From positions 2,484,680 through 2,548,679 of the forward strand of contig OZ037767.1 of NCBI GenBank assembly GCA_964035545.1: a DNA stretch of 64,000 nt. The letters are read 5' to 3'. The position numbers and the translations under genes are program-made. This document shows positions 11,597 through 24,321 of this stretch, piece by piece. Positions within the stretch are counted from its first letter, which is position 1. Every line of letters begins with the position of its first letter. The stretch is from Bugula neritina (lineage: Eukaryota > Bryozoa > Gymnolaemata > Cheilostomatida > Bugulidae). The notes under the pieces were generated by a model. The model did no database searches. It saw only the letters and a list, made by a program, of their open reading frames with translations, and was not told the origin of the DNA.

Positions 11597-14500
11597 GAAT
11601 ATGTGACCAGTCGCGACAAAACCGGGGATGTGGCGGCGTTTATAAAGTGTAGTGAATGAAGGTTTAATTTGGAAATACTTAAATTTGAAATTAATTTCCA
11701 ATTTTTAGATTTTGAACTTTTCTAATACAAAAAAATCCAAGGATTTCAAAAATTATACTTTCGTAGGCATTTGATGACTCCTTCAGCTCTAAAATTGCAC
11801 TTAAAGTTGGTAACTAAGGCTTTCAATTTTTTAAATGATGAAAAAATTGCGAAGTTATCAATTAAAGAAAGAAGACAATTTTAGTCATTTTCATAGCGTG
11901 AGATCTTGCAAATTTTCTTTTTATCAAATAAATTTAGCTTACACCTCTTTCTTCGTATTGTCAGAAGCATCGTATTTAAGATCGAAGGCTAGTTTTAGTT
12001 TTTCATCGTGTTCCATCCAAAGTTAGCTTTTAAGTTACTGAGCTGTTTTGCCCTTTTGGTGATAAATGCTGAACTTAATCTTTATCTTTAGCGTTCAAGC
12101 TTGAAAATCACAACAATACAGGTAATTATACTCAAAACAATCATTTACGCTACTAACTTAGAATTGTTGCCAAGATTATTTGTAGTTATCAATTTATTAA
12201 TATTTATACCATCACTAGGAGTAGGAGTATGTCTTAGAGTTAGTCTATTCTATTCTATTTCTATACTAGTAACTATTTAAATGACTCTCACTATGACTCA
12301 CAGTTTGAGGTACGGTTACTCATAATGGTAATCATAATGAATATCATTCATGATTTACTGATACTGGTATTTGGTAGTAAAACCAAATGTAGCTCATTAA
12401 TATTAATAGTATAAGTAATTAATAATTATAAATTCACTATTTGAGTCTGACTCTGAGTTTCGCCTTTGCTCCTAAAACTTGATACTCATACTGATAGTGA
12501 TAGTATTATATTTATTGATTTATTCTATAGTTGATTTTTCAATTTACATCGGACTTGCTCTTAGTAACTTTTAGCCTTCGTCTTAGATTTTGTCAATACG
12601 GCTACTGATTACTATTACTATTAACATTAGGCATACTAGTCAAACTACCGGTTTCTTTTGTGATTTTTAAATTAGCTCAAAGTTTGATTTAAAATATAAT
12701 GATAAAATCTTTATCACATTATGCAGGCTTACAGTTACTGTCAAAACTCAATTGATAATTATATTTATATTGATAAAAGCATCACCTATAACCAAATTGA
12801 AATGATAAACGTGACTAAATGTAAATGAGTATAATGATGGAATATTAATGCGAGTTCATGATGATTCTATAGTTGACTGACTTAGTTTTTCAGTAAGTTA
12901 CTTTTAGTATTATTTAGTGAGTAGTAACACTAACTGAATGCATAAATAGTCTAAACTTTTTAATTTTATTATAAGATGAGCAAAAATTTATTCATAATTT
13001 AAAGTAATTTATTGAATTCAAATTGATTTTATAGTAAATGTCTTTAATAGATTCAGTTGCACTTAGCTAGCTTTTTTACTCAATTAAATGCCTGAGTGGT
13101 TAATAGTTATCTAAAGACATTGCTTCAAAATTGCCAATTGCAGATATGCTAGATATTCAAGTGTATAATGTGTAATTTTACTGATAATACTATGTTAATA
13201 TAGAATCATCCGATATTCTGTACATTTTAGAAAGTGGACTTGCGAGGGCATTAGAGTGAAGACTTATACCTACACAACTCTACTACCTATCAATCTAATA
13301 CTTCTAATGTAGACACACTGAATTTTGGCTTGCAAGGTTATGGCTTCTGCTTATTTCATTCATAAAAAGGTTTGCAGTCTTTTAATGATGTGCTTGAAAA
13401 TTATCAAGAATTTTTTTTATTTAAATTGTTCGGTTTAATTCAATAAATTTAAACGTTGATAAAATGCAGGATCACAATTAACTGCTGCCATAATAGTACC
13501 ACAAGAGTGTTTAGCCAACTAAATTTTTATAATATAACTGGGTATCATTTCTAATCAAGCTACGGTTTCCTTTTGTTATCTAAAAAAAGTCAACATTGTA
13601 CTTCCAGCTCTGGAATAGACAATAAGTGGGTAGATTGGCAGGATGGATGTCAAGTAGCAGCATCTATAATTGCTAGAAAATCAGCTGATGATAGTGATGA
13701 AGCTTTTGCCACATACATGATGTTATGTGTCCATACTCCGTAAACTCATATTATGAAGACCAAGGAAGTAGAAAGATGAAAAGTGCTTTTTTTGCAAAAA
13801 CCATAGAAGCGACCTTATTTTCTTTTCTTGATAAGAGTTAATTCAAGCATAATGGTTGTATCCAGGCTGGATTTTTTACTGCATTTAATTGATTTTTTAA
13901 AATAATGTATTTGATGTTTCAAATGTGAATATTAATGCCTAATAAAACTCAAAAGTTCTGTTAGCTGATTTTATGTTTATATTTTCAACATCTCAGCCAA
14001 ATCAATTGCTAAATTTAGTTGCCGTTAGAGATTATAAAGATATTTATGAATAAATCTCGCATGATCTCATAATAGTAAAATAATTTTCTCATAAGTGTTC
14101 TACTCATTAAGCAAAAATTATGAAACAGCACAGCTCAAGAGCTGCAGTTTGATATATTACACAATATATTAGAGGAAAGGGAGATATTCAATGTATAAGA
14201 GGAAGCAGCTGCCATTTTGTTTTATAAGACTTCCTGCTGACTTGGATGCCTAATTTAAATATCTCAACACACAAACTTGCTAAAACATTCTCTTCTTTGC
14301 TGGAATTGTTAAACCTTTCAACCATTGAACAAAGTAAAAAGCGAATTGACAAATAAATTAGACAAAAAGTTTGGCGGCCATATTTGACCTAATTTTATGT
14401 TGAGGCAGCATGAAATTTGGTTCAACAGAAAGCCCAAACTTTCACAATTATTTTGATACCAAATTTGTCACTATTCCTATTATACAAAGACCCGTTGCTA

Positions 14501-14762
14501 AGGCTTGTAAATTGTAAACAAACAATTCTCAACTTATTCTAGAGTTGCCAACTTTAAACGTGATTTTCTCGAAACAGTAAGTTAAAAATTCTAAAAACGT
14601 TAAAGTTTTTAAATGCTGATATCTCGAGTTCTATTTATGCTAGAGACTTCAAATAAAGTGCAAAATGTTCAGAAAAGTCTGCTCTATCACTTCATAATAA
14701 TAACTAAGTTTTCAACATTTTATATACATCCCTTGTTTTGTGGTGCCAGGTCACATATGTTT
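11597..14762. mobile_element. Possible TIR element, about 3.2 kb
   Basis: atatgtgaccagtcgcgac near 11599 and the reverse complement near 14740-14762 (atatgtgacctggcaccac) share about 17 of 24 bases including a following caaaac and gggatgt. No transposase frame is visible between them. The pairing could be accidental or two separate MITE ends. Confidence 0.3.
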
Positions 14763-16182
14763 TGGAAACACTATTAGTTCATAGCTATGGTATCACAAAT
14801 TGAAGATATTTTAACATATAGATATTTTGATAAAATTACATACAGCTTTTGGTTTTTTTTGCACTTTATAAAGCCTATTATTATAATTCATTAAGTTTTA
14901 TTGTATCGGCTGCTATAATCACAAAAATTCATTTTCCCACAATCAGGTTTGGTTGCATAAACATTCCAATTAGTCATTGCATGCAAATATTATAAGTCAT
15001 AAGTGAAATATTTTGTTAACAATCATATTATACTTATATGATCTATTATTATTTATATTTGCTGTATGTAAAGTTTTCATGCAATATACAACACCAAAAC
15101 TATAATATGTTCTCATACTGCATTCTTCATATGACAAATCAATTTTCATTGTATATATAATATAACTTTATATATAATATAATTTTTGGGTCAACAATTT
15201 GCTGCTTGCATTAGCGCTGAGACAAAAATATAATAGTTACTATAAGGTTAAGCAATAGCTAATATATAACTCATGTTTTAGTCATTTTCGCTTGCCTAAA
15301 GTGCAGAGCTAATTCTTACAGTCTATTATAGAACTTATGTTGAGGTATAGAACTGGTAAATGGAAAAGAAGAAGTTCTATAGATGAGGTAAATACCATGT
15401 TATAGCTGGCTGTTAGAACCAAGGCTACTAAAGACAAGTCAATGTGCGTAATCTACATGTGCCGCTATTTTGTTGTGAAATACAGACAATATGATAAAAA
15501 TATCATTTTAGGAGTTGTCAGTTTCCTGAATTATTCCAGCATTAAGGCTATCAAATGTCAAAAATAGTTGGCAAAAATGCCTTTCATTTTCTCTAAATAT
15601 TTTCTATATCAATTACTCATAAATATATGAATGATTGTCATGCTACCAGCCACATTGTGTTACTAAATCATTACTGTTTCAAATAATTTCATTAAAGTGC
15701 CATAAAATTTGCTTCTGATATTTTGTTTAATGTGACAGAAATTTACCAGGAATTTGGCTGGATCTATAAAAGTTGCAGATAAATGTTTGGTAACATCTAG
15801 CGCCAGGCATTCACTGATTTGTGGCTACAAGTTTGAAGCATGTAAACAACCGGACAGGATCTCAACAAATGATTTGTTATGTTGCTTTCTATAATTACAA
15901 GAATATGAATCCGCAAATTAATGAGACATGAGACACTGTGGTGATCTGAATAACATATTTTAATATAATATTACAACTTTAATGGTAATTACTTTGTTGA
16001 GCAACTTCTGGAGTGAGTGAGCTTGGTGCCTGCGAGGAATGCCAGGCCTACGCAATGTTATGATCCCTGGTAAATACACTACTATGGTATGCAAGCAAAA
16101 CAAACATGTGGTAATGAGAACTTCGAGTAAATCATTGTGGTAAATTGTGAAGCATGCTCGAGTTGTAGACTTGTTCTATAAG

Positions 16183-16313
16183 CAGCTGCGAGTTGGGGAG
16201 TCAGTGCAGTAGTTTGGGGTTCTTAAGTTTAAAGTTGGGGCCCCTCAATTTAAAACCCAAAAACTCAAACTTCTGTACTCCTTTACCCCCAACTCAAAGC
16301 TGTTTATAAAGAA
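16183..16313. repeat. Imperfect inverted repeat (hairpin element)
   Basis: ataagcagctgcgagttggg on the left pairs with cccccaactcaaagctgttt on the right. The middle also pairs partly around ggggcccctc. It looks like a small foldback element of about 130 bp. Confidence 0.6.
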
Positions 16314-17080
16314 ACTCCAAATTGTGTGGTAATAGGTCAGAAAGCGTGGGCTCAGAAATTTCTCAGTCATTAATTGCCTCATCACACACTTGTGAACGTG
16401 AGAATAAACACAGTCTAACATTTTCTAGAAATCAAATATTTCAAACTGATAACAGCTGTGTCGGTCACCCTTTTATTCATATGCCACTGTAACATATCAA
16501 ATAATCGCACAGCCTATATCAATGAGATTATTAAAAGCAGTGAATTAAAAACAGTTATATTATAGTTATAGTTCAATCATCATGTTTAAATATTACTGTA
16601 TATTTTTATTGGAGTGAAAGGTGAGTGATTGTAATATTAGCCCAACTTACCAGGTTGACTTTAGCATGAGAAGTCTCTAGCTGTTAACATGTGCATTCAG
16701 TTCACATGGCTACCACAAACCTATACCTGTACCAAAAGCCATGATGGCATAACTCCAATCACAGCAGACCCACAATCCAAAGTGATGGATGATCATGTGA
16801 CCACAGCTTCTGGTTTTAACTTTAATGCCCTAAAAATAAAATAGCAGACGTGCTAAATAAAACCTACAGGGAGATAATAGCGAACACTGGGTCACACTTT
16901 GCAGGTAAATTAGCCAGCGCAGGTAAAAACTGTTGATATTCCTATGACTAGATTTATATTGCATGATTCAGTTAGAATGGATGGGGTGACTGGCATGAAT
17001 TTCAAATTCTGCAGTAACAGGAAGCTCATTGGTGTACTAGTATCAGACAAAGATCAAACATGCAGTTTTATTATGTCACA

Positions 17081-17337
17081 ATTGTAGTGTCTGGTTTCAA
17101 GGATATATACTTGTGCTTTTAGATGACTTAAAAGTTAAATGCATATGTTTATAAATGCTTTCATATATTCTTGCTTCAATATCCGAAAACTTAGTGTAAT
17201 TACTCACTTCACTGAAGTGGAATTTCTACCAGATAAAAATATTAATAGTGGAATGCTTTCTATTTTTACTTCTTGTGATATCATTAATGAAGTATTTGCT
17301 AATTATCTTTTATATCCTTGAAACCAGACACTACAAT
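17081..17337. mobile_element. 257-bp MITE-like element with 27-bp perfect TIRs
   Basis: Left end attgtagtgtctggtttcaa then ggatata (17081-17107) is an exact reverse complement of 17311-17337. It includes a 60-codon open frame of unknown meaning. A second copy lies inverted at 20839-21067 and lacks one TIR. Confidence 0.75.
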
Positions 17338-18156
17338 AGACCATGTAAGATTGGTACATTTAGTACCTTGAACCAATTCTAGATACTCACCACTATAACT
17401 TATATAAACTTCTGCAAGTTCAAATGCAAAATGCATACTTCTAGGAAATAGCTGTGCAACTTTTATTACATGCATTATTTTATTTCATATCTTAAATTTA
17501 TGAATCATGAGTTCATTTTTCAAAATGTTTAAATTAAGTGCTTAAAAAATGCATTTAAAGAATGTATTCCTGAAAAATTACCCTGGAGCAGTTTGACCAC
17601 AACCCCAGCTGTTTTGGCAAAACACATTTAATGACATTTTCATCGACATAGTGGTAAATGGGCTGGTTGTTTTTGGCAGATGAGTAGCACGCTGGCTGGC
17701 TGCAACTTTATACAATTCTGATTGGCTGGACTCTACATGACCAGCTAATGATTGTATCTGATTGGCCTAATAATTCATTTGCATTTGAAAATGTAGAGTT
17801 TTATATAAGTTATAGTGGTGATATTTTAGAGTTGGTACACACCCCTTTTTTGGTTGAGTTTTATAATCTGATCACACTGTAGTCATCTACAACACTTCAG
17901 TGTATGGGGAAATTATTAGTATTGCGAAATCTGTTTTGGTTTATAATTATTGCTATGCCAGTTTTCTAACTTAGTTTTTCATCAACTATATGCAGGCTGT
18001 TCTAACTTAGGTGATTTCATCAAAGGTAGACGTTACTTAGACCTTAGGGCTTAGAACATCAAATCAACCAGTGCTGTTACTTGGTTTTATTGCAAAGCAG
18101 TAGTGAGAGCATAGCACACTAGCACAGTCACCTAGCTGCAATGGCAGTGGCCACAC
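17109..18156. repeat. Left arm of large inverted repeat
   Basis: Pairs with 20053-21067. By eye, 17109-17920 is essentially identical to the reverse complement of 20255-21067, with a sharp drop to roughly 75% similarity further in. No coding capacity is recognised. Confidence 0.9.
17388..17820. mobile_element. Nested TIR element, ~433 bp
   Basis: Begins caccactataacttatataa and ends with its reverse complement at 17800-17820. The similarity extends outward to accaaytcta, suggesting TIRs of about 40 bp. Present inverted in the other arm (about 20357-20789). Confidence 0.7.
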
Positions 18157-20052
18157 TAAACTCACCAGTTTTATTAAAATATCTTATGTAAGGCACTTAA
18201 ATACACTAGCCTAGTCTGTTAGTATGTAGAGCAGTAACACAGTTACAGCAGTCACATCACCCCTCTCTATCTTGTCTACCAAGTACAGAGGTTGCAAAAA
18301 TGATAATCATTTCATGATTTAGTTTTAAATCAATGCATATTACTGAATACATTCTCATAGTCTGATTATTTTGCGCTTCAGTTTACTTTAATGTGATAAT
18401 TTAAAAAATTGCTTCACATGCATATTACAAATGCACGAACTTACGCTAACCATAAATTATTTACTTGTGTACTCACTACTGTTTTATTTTAAATTTATAT
18501 AGCAGTAGCTTTTTTAATCAATCACATATTAATCTGCAAGAGTTTAATTGCACAGATAATGTAGACATTTTGTATAAAAATTAGTATTAACATGTAATGC
18601 CTTGCATGTGGGTCTATATTGCCAGTTGGTATCATCACCTATAATACCATGTTGATAACCCTTTCTTGTATACGATTTACTTAGCGAAACAGCATGATTA
18701 TCTTACAAATGTAATGACATCAGCCGTGGGACAATATTATAGTCTAGAATCTAGACTCTAGATTTTTCTAACTGTGAAGTAATCAGCCTCAAACCATTGC
18801 TGGATGAAGTGCCCACACTTAGCTGTGAAGCTACTGCAATAACATCAACAATTTTACTAATGAGTTTTCAATACATGTTTTAGTCAGTTGGGTAAAATAC
18901 AAATGTTCTCTGGTATATGCTAGAATAAATGATGATTAAACATTGGATTTGATGAACATTTTTTCATGTTGTGTGATGCAACATGATAGTTACAGAGAAA
19001 ACGCTGATCCCACTAAAACTGTAATGAAGGCATTATATTTCAACACTGACTGCATACAACATTGTTACCAACAGAATATTATCCATATATGAGTGGTATA
19101 GCACATGCATATACAATAGCACACCAAAAAAAATATTATAAAGTGCTACACTTTATTGGTTACCAAGGGTGGCTGCAGAAAGCACAGCAGACTATTATAA
19201 TCTTTTCTAAAAGAGGTGCAAACAGTAAGCTTACACCTCCAGGACTATTTAGGATATCAAGTCCTTTATGGGTTGATTGCTCTTTTAACCTGGATTCTAA
19301 GAATAGCAATTAATTTAGTTTAGAGTTACTGCATTCTAGTCAGTTGAAAATGGCCTTTCTTTCCAGGTGGCATGGCCAGGAAATAAGTAAATACTGTAGG
19401 AGGATCGCCATGTAGTAGAAATAGGTGTGCTCCGGAAGCACTATAGTGAAGTTTTAATGGCTGGCATATGGTATTGGATACTAGCCCTCAAAATGTTTTT
19501 GTCATCTTCCTGCCTCAATAGTGGTTGATGATTATTTTGAGTGAGGAAAAACATGTATTGAAAACTCATTAGTATAGCTTCAGAGCTAGGTGCAGATATT
19601 TCTCGAACAATGACTTGAGACTGAGAAGCTCACGTTAAATATCACTTAAAAATGAAGCAAGCTGCTAACAAAATTACTTCATAGTTGAAAAAAAACGGGA
19701 CTATATTGTCCTATGGCTGATGGCATTGCATTTGTGGGATAAACATGCTGTTTCACTAAGGAAATCATGTACAAATTGGTGATGATACCAAGTAACAGTA
19801 TAGACTAGCATGCCAAGCACTACAGGTTAAAGCTCATTTTTATATATATCGTCTATGTTTTCTGTTGCTAAAAGCTGTGCATTTTAACTCCTGCAAATAA
19901 ATATGCAACCACGTCAAAAAAATTACTGTTGTAATTTTTTTAAGTAAAATAATGGTGGGCACATAAGCAACTATAATTTATGCTTAGCACATGCTTATAC
20001 ATGTGTTTGTCAGTGTGCTGTAAATATATGCTAGTGATGATAAATATGGTGC
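18157..20052. other. Spacer of the foldback structure
   Basis: About 1.9 kb of AT-rich sequence between the arms. The longest frame (19062-19313, plus, 83 codons) has no recognisable domain, and no transposase or other gene is seen. Confidence 0.6.
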
Positions 20053-21067
20053 AGCACTGCCATTACAGTTCGCTGACTGTGCTATGCTATTGCTACTGTT
20101 TTGCAATAGTAACAACAGTGTTTGATTTGCTGCACCTAAACAGTGTCTACCTTCGATGAAATCACCTAAGTTATATAGCTGCCTATGGTTTATTACAAAC
20201 CAAGTCAGAAAACTGGCATAGCAATATAAGCCAAAACAGATTTCGCAATAGGCCTACTAATAATTTCCCCATACACTGAAGTGTTGTAGATGACTACAGT
20301 GTGATCAGATTATAAAACTCAACCAAAAAAGGGGTGTGTACCAACTCTAAAATATCACCACTATAACTTATATAAAACTCTACATTTTCAAATGCAAATG
20401 AATTATTAGGCCAATCAGATACAATCATTAGCTGGTCATGTAGAGTCCAGCCAATCAGAATTGTATAAAGTTGCAGCCAGCCAGCGTGCTACTCATCTGC
20501 CAAAAACAACCAGCCCATTTACCACTATGTCGATGAAAATGTCATTAAATGTGTTTTGCCAAAACAGCTGGGGTTGTGGTCAAACTGCTCCAGGGTAATT
20601 TTTCAGGAATACATTCTTTAAATGCATTTTTTAAGCACTTAATTTAAACATTTTGAAAAATGAACTCATGATTCATAAATTTAAGATATGAAATAAAATA
20701 ATGCATGTAATAAAAGTTGCACAGCTATTTCCTAGAAGTATGCATTTTGCATTTGAACTTGCAGAAGTTTATATAAGTTATAGTGGTGAGTATCTAGAAT
20801 TGGTTCAAGGTACTAAATGTACCAATCTTACATGGTCTATTGTAGTGTCTGGTTTCAAGGATATAAAAGATAATTAGCAAATACTTCATTAATGATATCA
20901 CAAGAAGTAAAAATAGAAAGCATTCCACTATTAATATTTTTATCTGGTAGAAATTCCACTTCAGTGAAGTGAGTAATTACACTAAGTTTTCGGATATTGA
21001 AGCAAGAATATATGAAAGCATTTATAAACATATGCATTTAACTTTTAAGTCATCTAAAAGCACAAGT
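20053..21067. repeat. Right arm of large inverted repeat
   Basis: Reverse complement of the left arm. It contains inverted copies of the 433-bp element (about 20357-20789) and of the 17081-17337 element truncated at 21067. Confidence 0.9.
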
Positions 21068-22128
21068 ACTGCTTTTGGAATTTTTCACATCCATAAATTG
21101 TAAAGTGACCTCAATAGGTCAATAGTTCAAGGACAACTTTGCATGCATCATTTAATGCAGCAAATAAAAGAGATTAGAATCTATGGTGAATATTTGGAGC
21201 TAATATTTTGCACTGAGATATGCAAACCCCTACTTGAGAGTCAGTACATTGTTTTAGTTTGATTAATTGCTGAATTTGCCAACTCTGAGAATAATAAGTA
21301 ACAGGCTGTGATAAGAGCGAAGTAACACTGGAAGGGAGTCTACTCGAATCTCATATCCTATTGTTAACCATTGCATTAGCATTAATTGTACACCACAATA
21401 TCGTATGTTTCAGCTTCAATGCATAGCTTCAGAAAAATTAATTAAATTACAAATTTATGATTTGCCACTAGCTGTTTTAAATTTGCTTAAGTTTTGAGTT
21501 ATCTGTAATTTTAGAAGTTCTTTTTAAATTTAAATTGTATGAGTCTGTGCATACATATTCCAGTACAATTATAAACTCAATTACATTTTAATAATTTGCT
21601 CATAACTATAACGAATTAAAACGATATGTACTAAAGGGAAAATGTATAAGATATAAAAAAATCAGGACACACAATAATTCATTAAAATGATCGTCATTTT
21701 CTACTAAGATTATATAATGTATTTAGTCGCACAAATTAACAAGTATTTAAATCACCAAATTATGATAAATTTGCCAAATAAAACTGTATGAAATCATCAA
21801 GCAGTTAATGTATTGGCAAGCATTTGAAATAAACAGAGTTATCTCCCCTATTGAATGACAAAGTTAGACTGTAAACAGAAGGCAACATATAACAACATAC
21901 TTAATTAGATAGATCATTAAACTATTTACTCTATTTATTTATAGATTGTTTTGCTCATATTACTCAAATTAAATCCATTAAAAAATAGCAAATTTAGTTT
22001 ATGAATAAAATATTGTTATAGAAGTGATTCATGGCTTGTTGCCATGTCACGCTAGAACAATTTCTTATGAGGTTCATTACATCATCACTATTTGAATCTT
22101 ATTGGTGGAACCCAGCATCGTGTTGGTG
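21068..22128. other. Intergenic, upstream of the secreted-protein gene
   Basis: AT-rich; no gene or repeat family is recognised apart from the promoter elements at its right end. Confidence 0.6.
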
Positions 22129-22138
22129 TATATATAAA
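22101..22138 (+). promoter_or_regulatory. Core promoter: inverted CCAAT and TATA box
   Basis: attgg at 22101-22105 (inverted CCAAT) and tatatataaa at 22129-22138. Start of transcription is expected about 30 bp later, giving a short 5' UTR before the ATG at 22223. Confidence 0.55.
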
Positions 22139-22222
22139 CAGTACGGTAACATTTCCCAGTATTATACTAGAAAGCTCACGCAAGTAGTTGTGATATTAAT
22201 TTTCTATCGGGGTATTTGAATA

Positions 22223-22295
22223 ATGTTTAACTACAAAATGCTAGCCTGGAAATTGCCTATTTTTATAATCGGCATGAGTCACTTCTATATAGCTG
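22223..22295 (+). CDS. Secreted Cys-rich protein exon 1 (signal peptide)
   Basis: ATG 22223; encodes MFNYKMLAWKLPIFIIGMSH and FYIA plus one base; donor GTAAGT. Confidence 0.8.
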
Positions 22296-24321
22296 GTAAG
22301 TTAACCATATAATTGTATAAAGAAGAAGTAATTTTTAATTGATTTATATACAATTTGTTCAAGTAAGGTACTGCATACAGAAACTGTAACATAGGATCAA
22401 TATTCCAAATATTGACACTATGAAAAAATGGTGTTTTTAAGTTTATTTCTTAGAGTATACTTTAATATATCACCCTCAAAATAGTAACAGATATTTAAAA
22501 TCTTGTTAATCAACGTCAATTTCTGAGTTGCTAGTTTTGTGTTTTCAGCAAGGTTTATAGATATTGTCAACTGTTACTATGGTAGAGCTTGAAAATACGA
22601 TAATAAAATAATTTTAAATAAACATCTAAGAACCAAGAGGCTCAACTTGGCATATACTAGCAATTAAGCTATAGTAAAGTTATAAGCTTGTAGAATATCA
22701 ATATAATATGATGCATCAATAGTGTAAAAAGTCATGATTGCTTGACTGCTTTTAATTTACTTTGCAAGTTGGTTTGATTTGTTTGAAACTTTAAAGCAGT
22801 TTTCATACAATAGTAATGTACGTAATCGAATAAAGGATCTTTTTAAAAGGAAAAGCAAAATTAAGGTTTTTAAATCACTTTTAACCAACCTGTTTGCAGT
22901 TTTGCTTCAAACTTAAACGCAGGCATTTGGTAAAACAATATTTTTGTAATATTAGCCAATCCAACTCCAAGTGTCCCAGAATGCCCTGCTGGACTTCTAC
23001 CTCACACCGATCCCTTCGGCTGTGCCTTTACACATCTGTTCCTCACTATAGATGATAGCTGCCCAAACATTCCAAAGGACGAGAGGGACTGCAGGTAAAA
23101 GATTTATGAACCAACTAATAGCATAGGGAATAACTCCATGAGATACAAAACATTGTTCTCAGACTATAAGAACATTTGTTTTCAATTCTTTGTAGAGATC
23201 AAAAATGTGGGAACCCTGGAGTATATTGGGTATTAAAAGGCTCTGAAGAAAGAATTCCCAAGGAAATGTGTAAGCAGAGATTTCCGTTCTTTACTCTACA
23301 ATCTTAACATTTCAGTTCTTTACTTTACAAATATTTTAAATAGATTTGCCGATTCAGTTTTATAAGCTGATTATTATGTTTTAGGTTGCTCGGATAAGAT
23401 TGTATGCGAGGATCAATGTGCGGGTAAAACTTGTACCAATACTGCACTGAGAGAAGCTGGCGCTTATTGCAAGTAAGCTAGAAGCTAGAAATATTTGTAT
23501 TGTAGCTCTCCACCTAGCCAAAACATTGGTAGCAAATATCACTAAAAGCAGCACAGAGTTGGATATGACTAAGTACAGTATTTGCACGCACATCTTTATC
23601 TGAATCTCAAATCCCAACCACTGCACTTAGTGACCACCAACTCTGTGCTGCTTCAAGTGACATTTTTCTGCAGTATTACTAAAACATTCATCATAGCTTC
23701 TCTTTAGCATTTTTTCTGTAGCATTAAATAAATATAATTCTTTAGCATTTCTGTAGCAGCATCTTTTGCTTTACTATTTAATCCACCCGTACAGAACTCA
23801 GTCTAGCTACCATGCTCTGTGGCTATTACAATATTGCTTTAGCATCACATGATTATTAACCCATGATGGTAGATGAGTTAACTCAATGAACTTATCAGGG
23901 GAATGGTTTACCATTGAGTGGCAAACATGTAATTTTATAAGAAGAATGACCTGATGAATATATATTGGTTTGCAATGTACTAACACTATCTTAGATCCCT
24001 TTCCACTATCACCAAATGAACTGTCTTATTTTAGCTGTCTGTATTGGTAGATGACCTACTAAATATGTCCCAGGAGATAAATACTATGGACTCCTCTCTC
24101 AAACTGAGACTCTTAATAATTAAAAAGATTGCAATTCATCTTATTATTTATCTTGTATATTTTGATTGAATTGTAGAATGAACCCGTGTCATAATGAATG
24201 TAGAGTAGAGTGGTTTCTTGGAGTCTATGACGTATCGGTGGAGTGCGGAGGGAGCGCTCCAAACACAGGCGAGTATTACCCACCGGGATCTGAGTCTATT
24301 AGATTCGAGGCTCATGTATAA
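22223..24321 (+). CDS. Secreted cysteine-rich protein, 172 residues, five exons (gene span)
   Basis: Not recognised as a known family. Exons 22223-22295, 22956-23094, 23196-23269, 23385-23472 and 24177-24321 join in frame (73, 139, 74, 88 and 145 nt; 519 nt including TAA). All introns are GT-AG with strong donors (GTAAGT, GTAAAA, GTAAGC, GTAAGC). Residues about 7-24 form a signal peptide (hydrophobic core LPIFIIG, likely cut after A24 or A25). The mature part has 14 cysteines (34, 47, 60, 70, 75, 96, 97, 103, 107, 112, 124, 129, 133, 148), compatible with seven disulfides, and no transmembrane segment. A second Met at residue 6 is an alternative start. Function is unknown: secretion is inferred, and defence, matrix, venom-like or enzyme-inhibitor roles cannot be separated from sequence alone. 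It stands alone in opposite orientation to both neighbours. Confidence 0.8.
22956..23094 (+). CDS. Secreted Cys-rich protein exon 2
   Basis: After acceptor AATATTAG; encodes NPTPSVPECPAGLLP through DERDC plus two bases. Four cysteines; donor GTAAAA. Confidence 0.8.
23196..23269 (+). CDS. Secreted Cys-rich protein exon 3
   Basis: After TTTGTAG; encodes DQKCGNPGVYWVLKGSEER to EM plus one base. Donor GTAAGC splits a Cys codon. Confidence 0.8.
23385..23472 (+). CDS. Secreted Cys-rich protein exon 4
   Basis: After GTTTTAG; encodes CSDKIVCEDQCAGKTCTN to GAYC plus two bases. Donor GTAAGC. Confidence 0.8.
23535..23666. repeat. Hairpin MITE-like element in intron 4
   Basis: 23535-23580 pairs with 23621-23666; the shared core is agcagcacagagttgg. 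About 130 bp with a 40-bp loop, located in the fourth intron of the secreted-protein gene. Confidence 0.7.
24177..24321 (+). CDS. Secreted Cys-rich protein exon 5 and stop
   Basis: After AATTGTAG; encodes MNPCHNECRVEWFLGVYD to the end RFEAHV and TAA at 24319-24321. Confidence 0.8.

Larger units (their letters stand above)
8574..17080. other. Intergenic, no gene recognised
   Basis: About 8.5 kb of AT-rich sequence. Open frames are short and without recognisable domains. It contains scattered ACT/AGT simple-sequence tracts (about 10620-10960 and 12230-12640), an (ATC)n run and two inverted-repeat candidates. A 5' non-coding exon and promoter of RALGAPB may lie here, but I cannot locate them. 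Confidence 0.6.

Noticed and set aside
19062-19313. 83-codon plus-strand frame in the foldback spacer
   Set aside because: No domain, signal peptide, splice context or similarity to a transposase is recognised.
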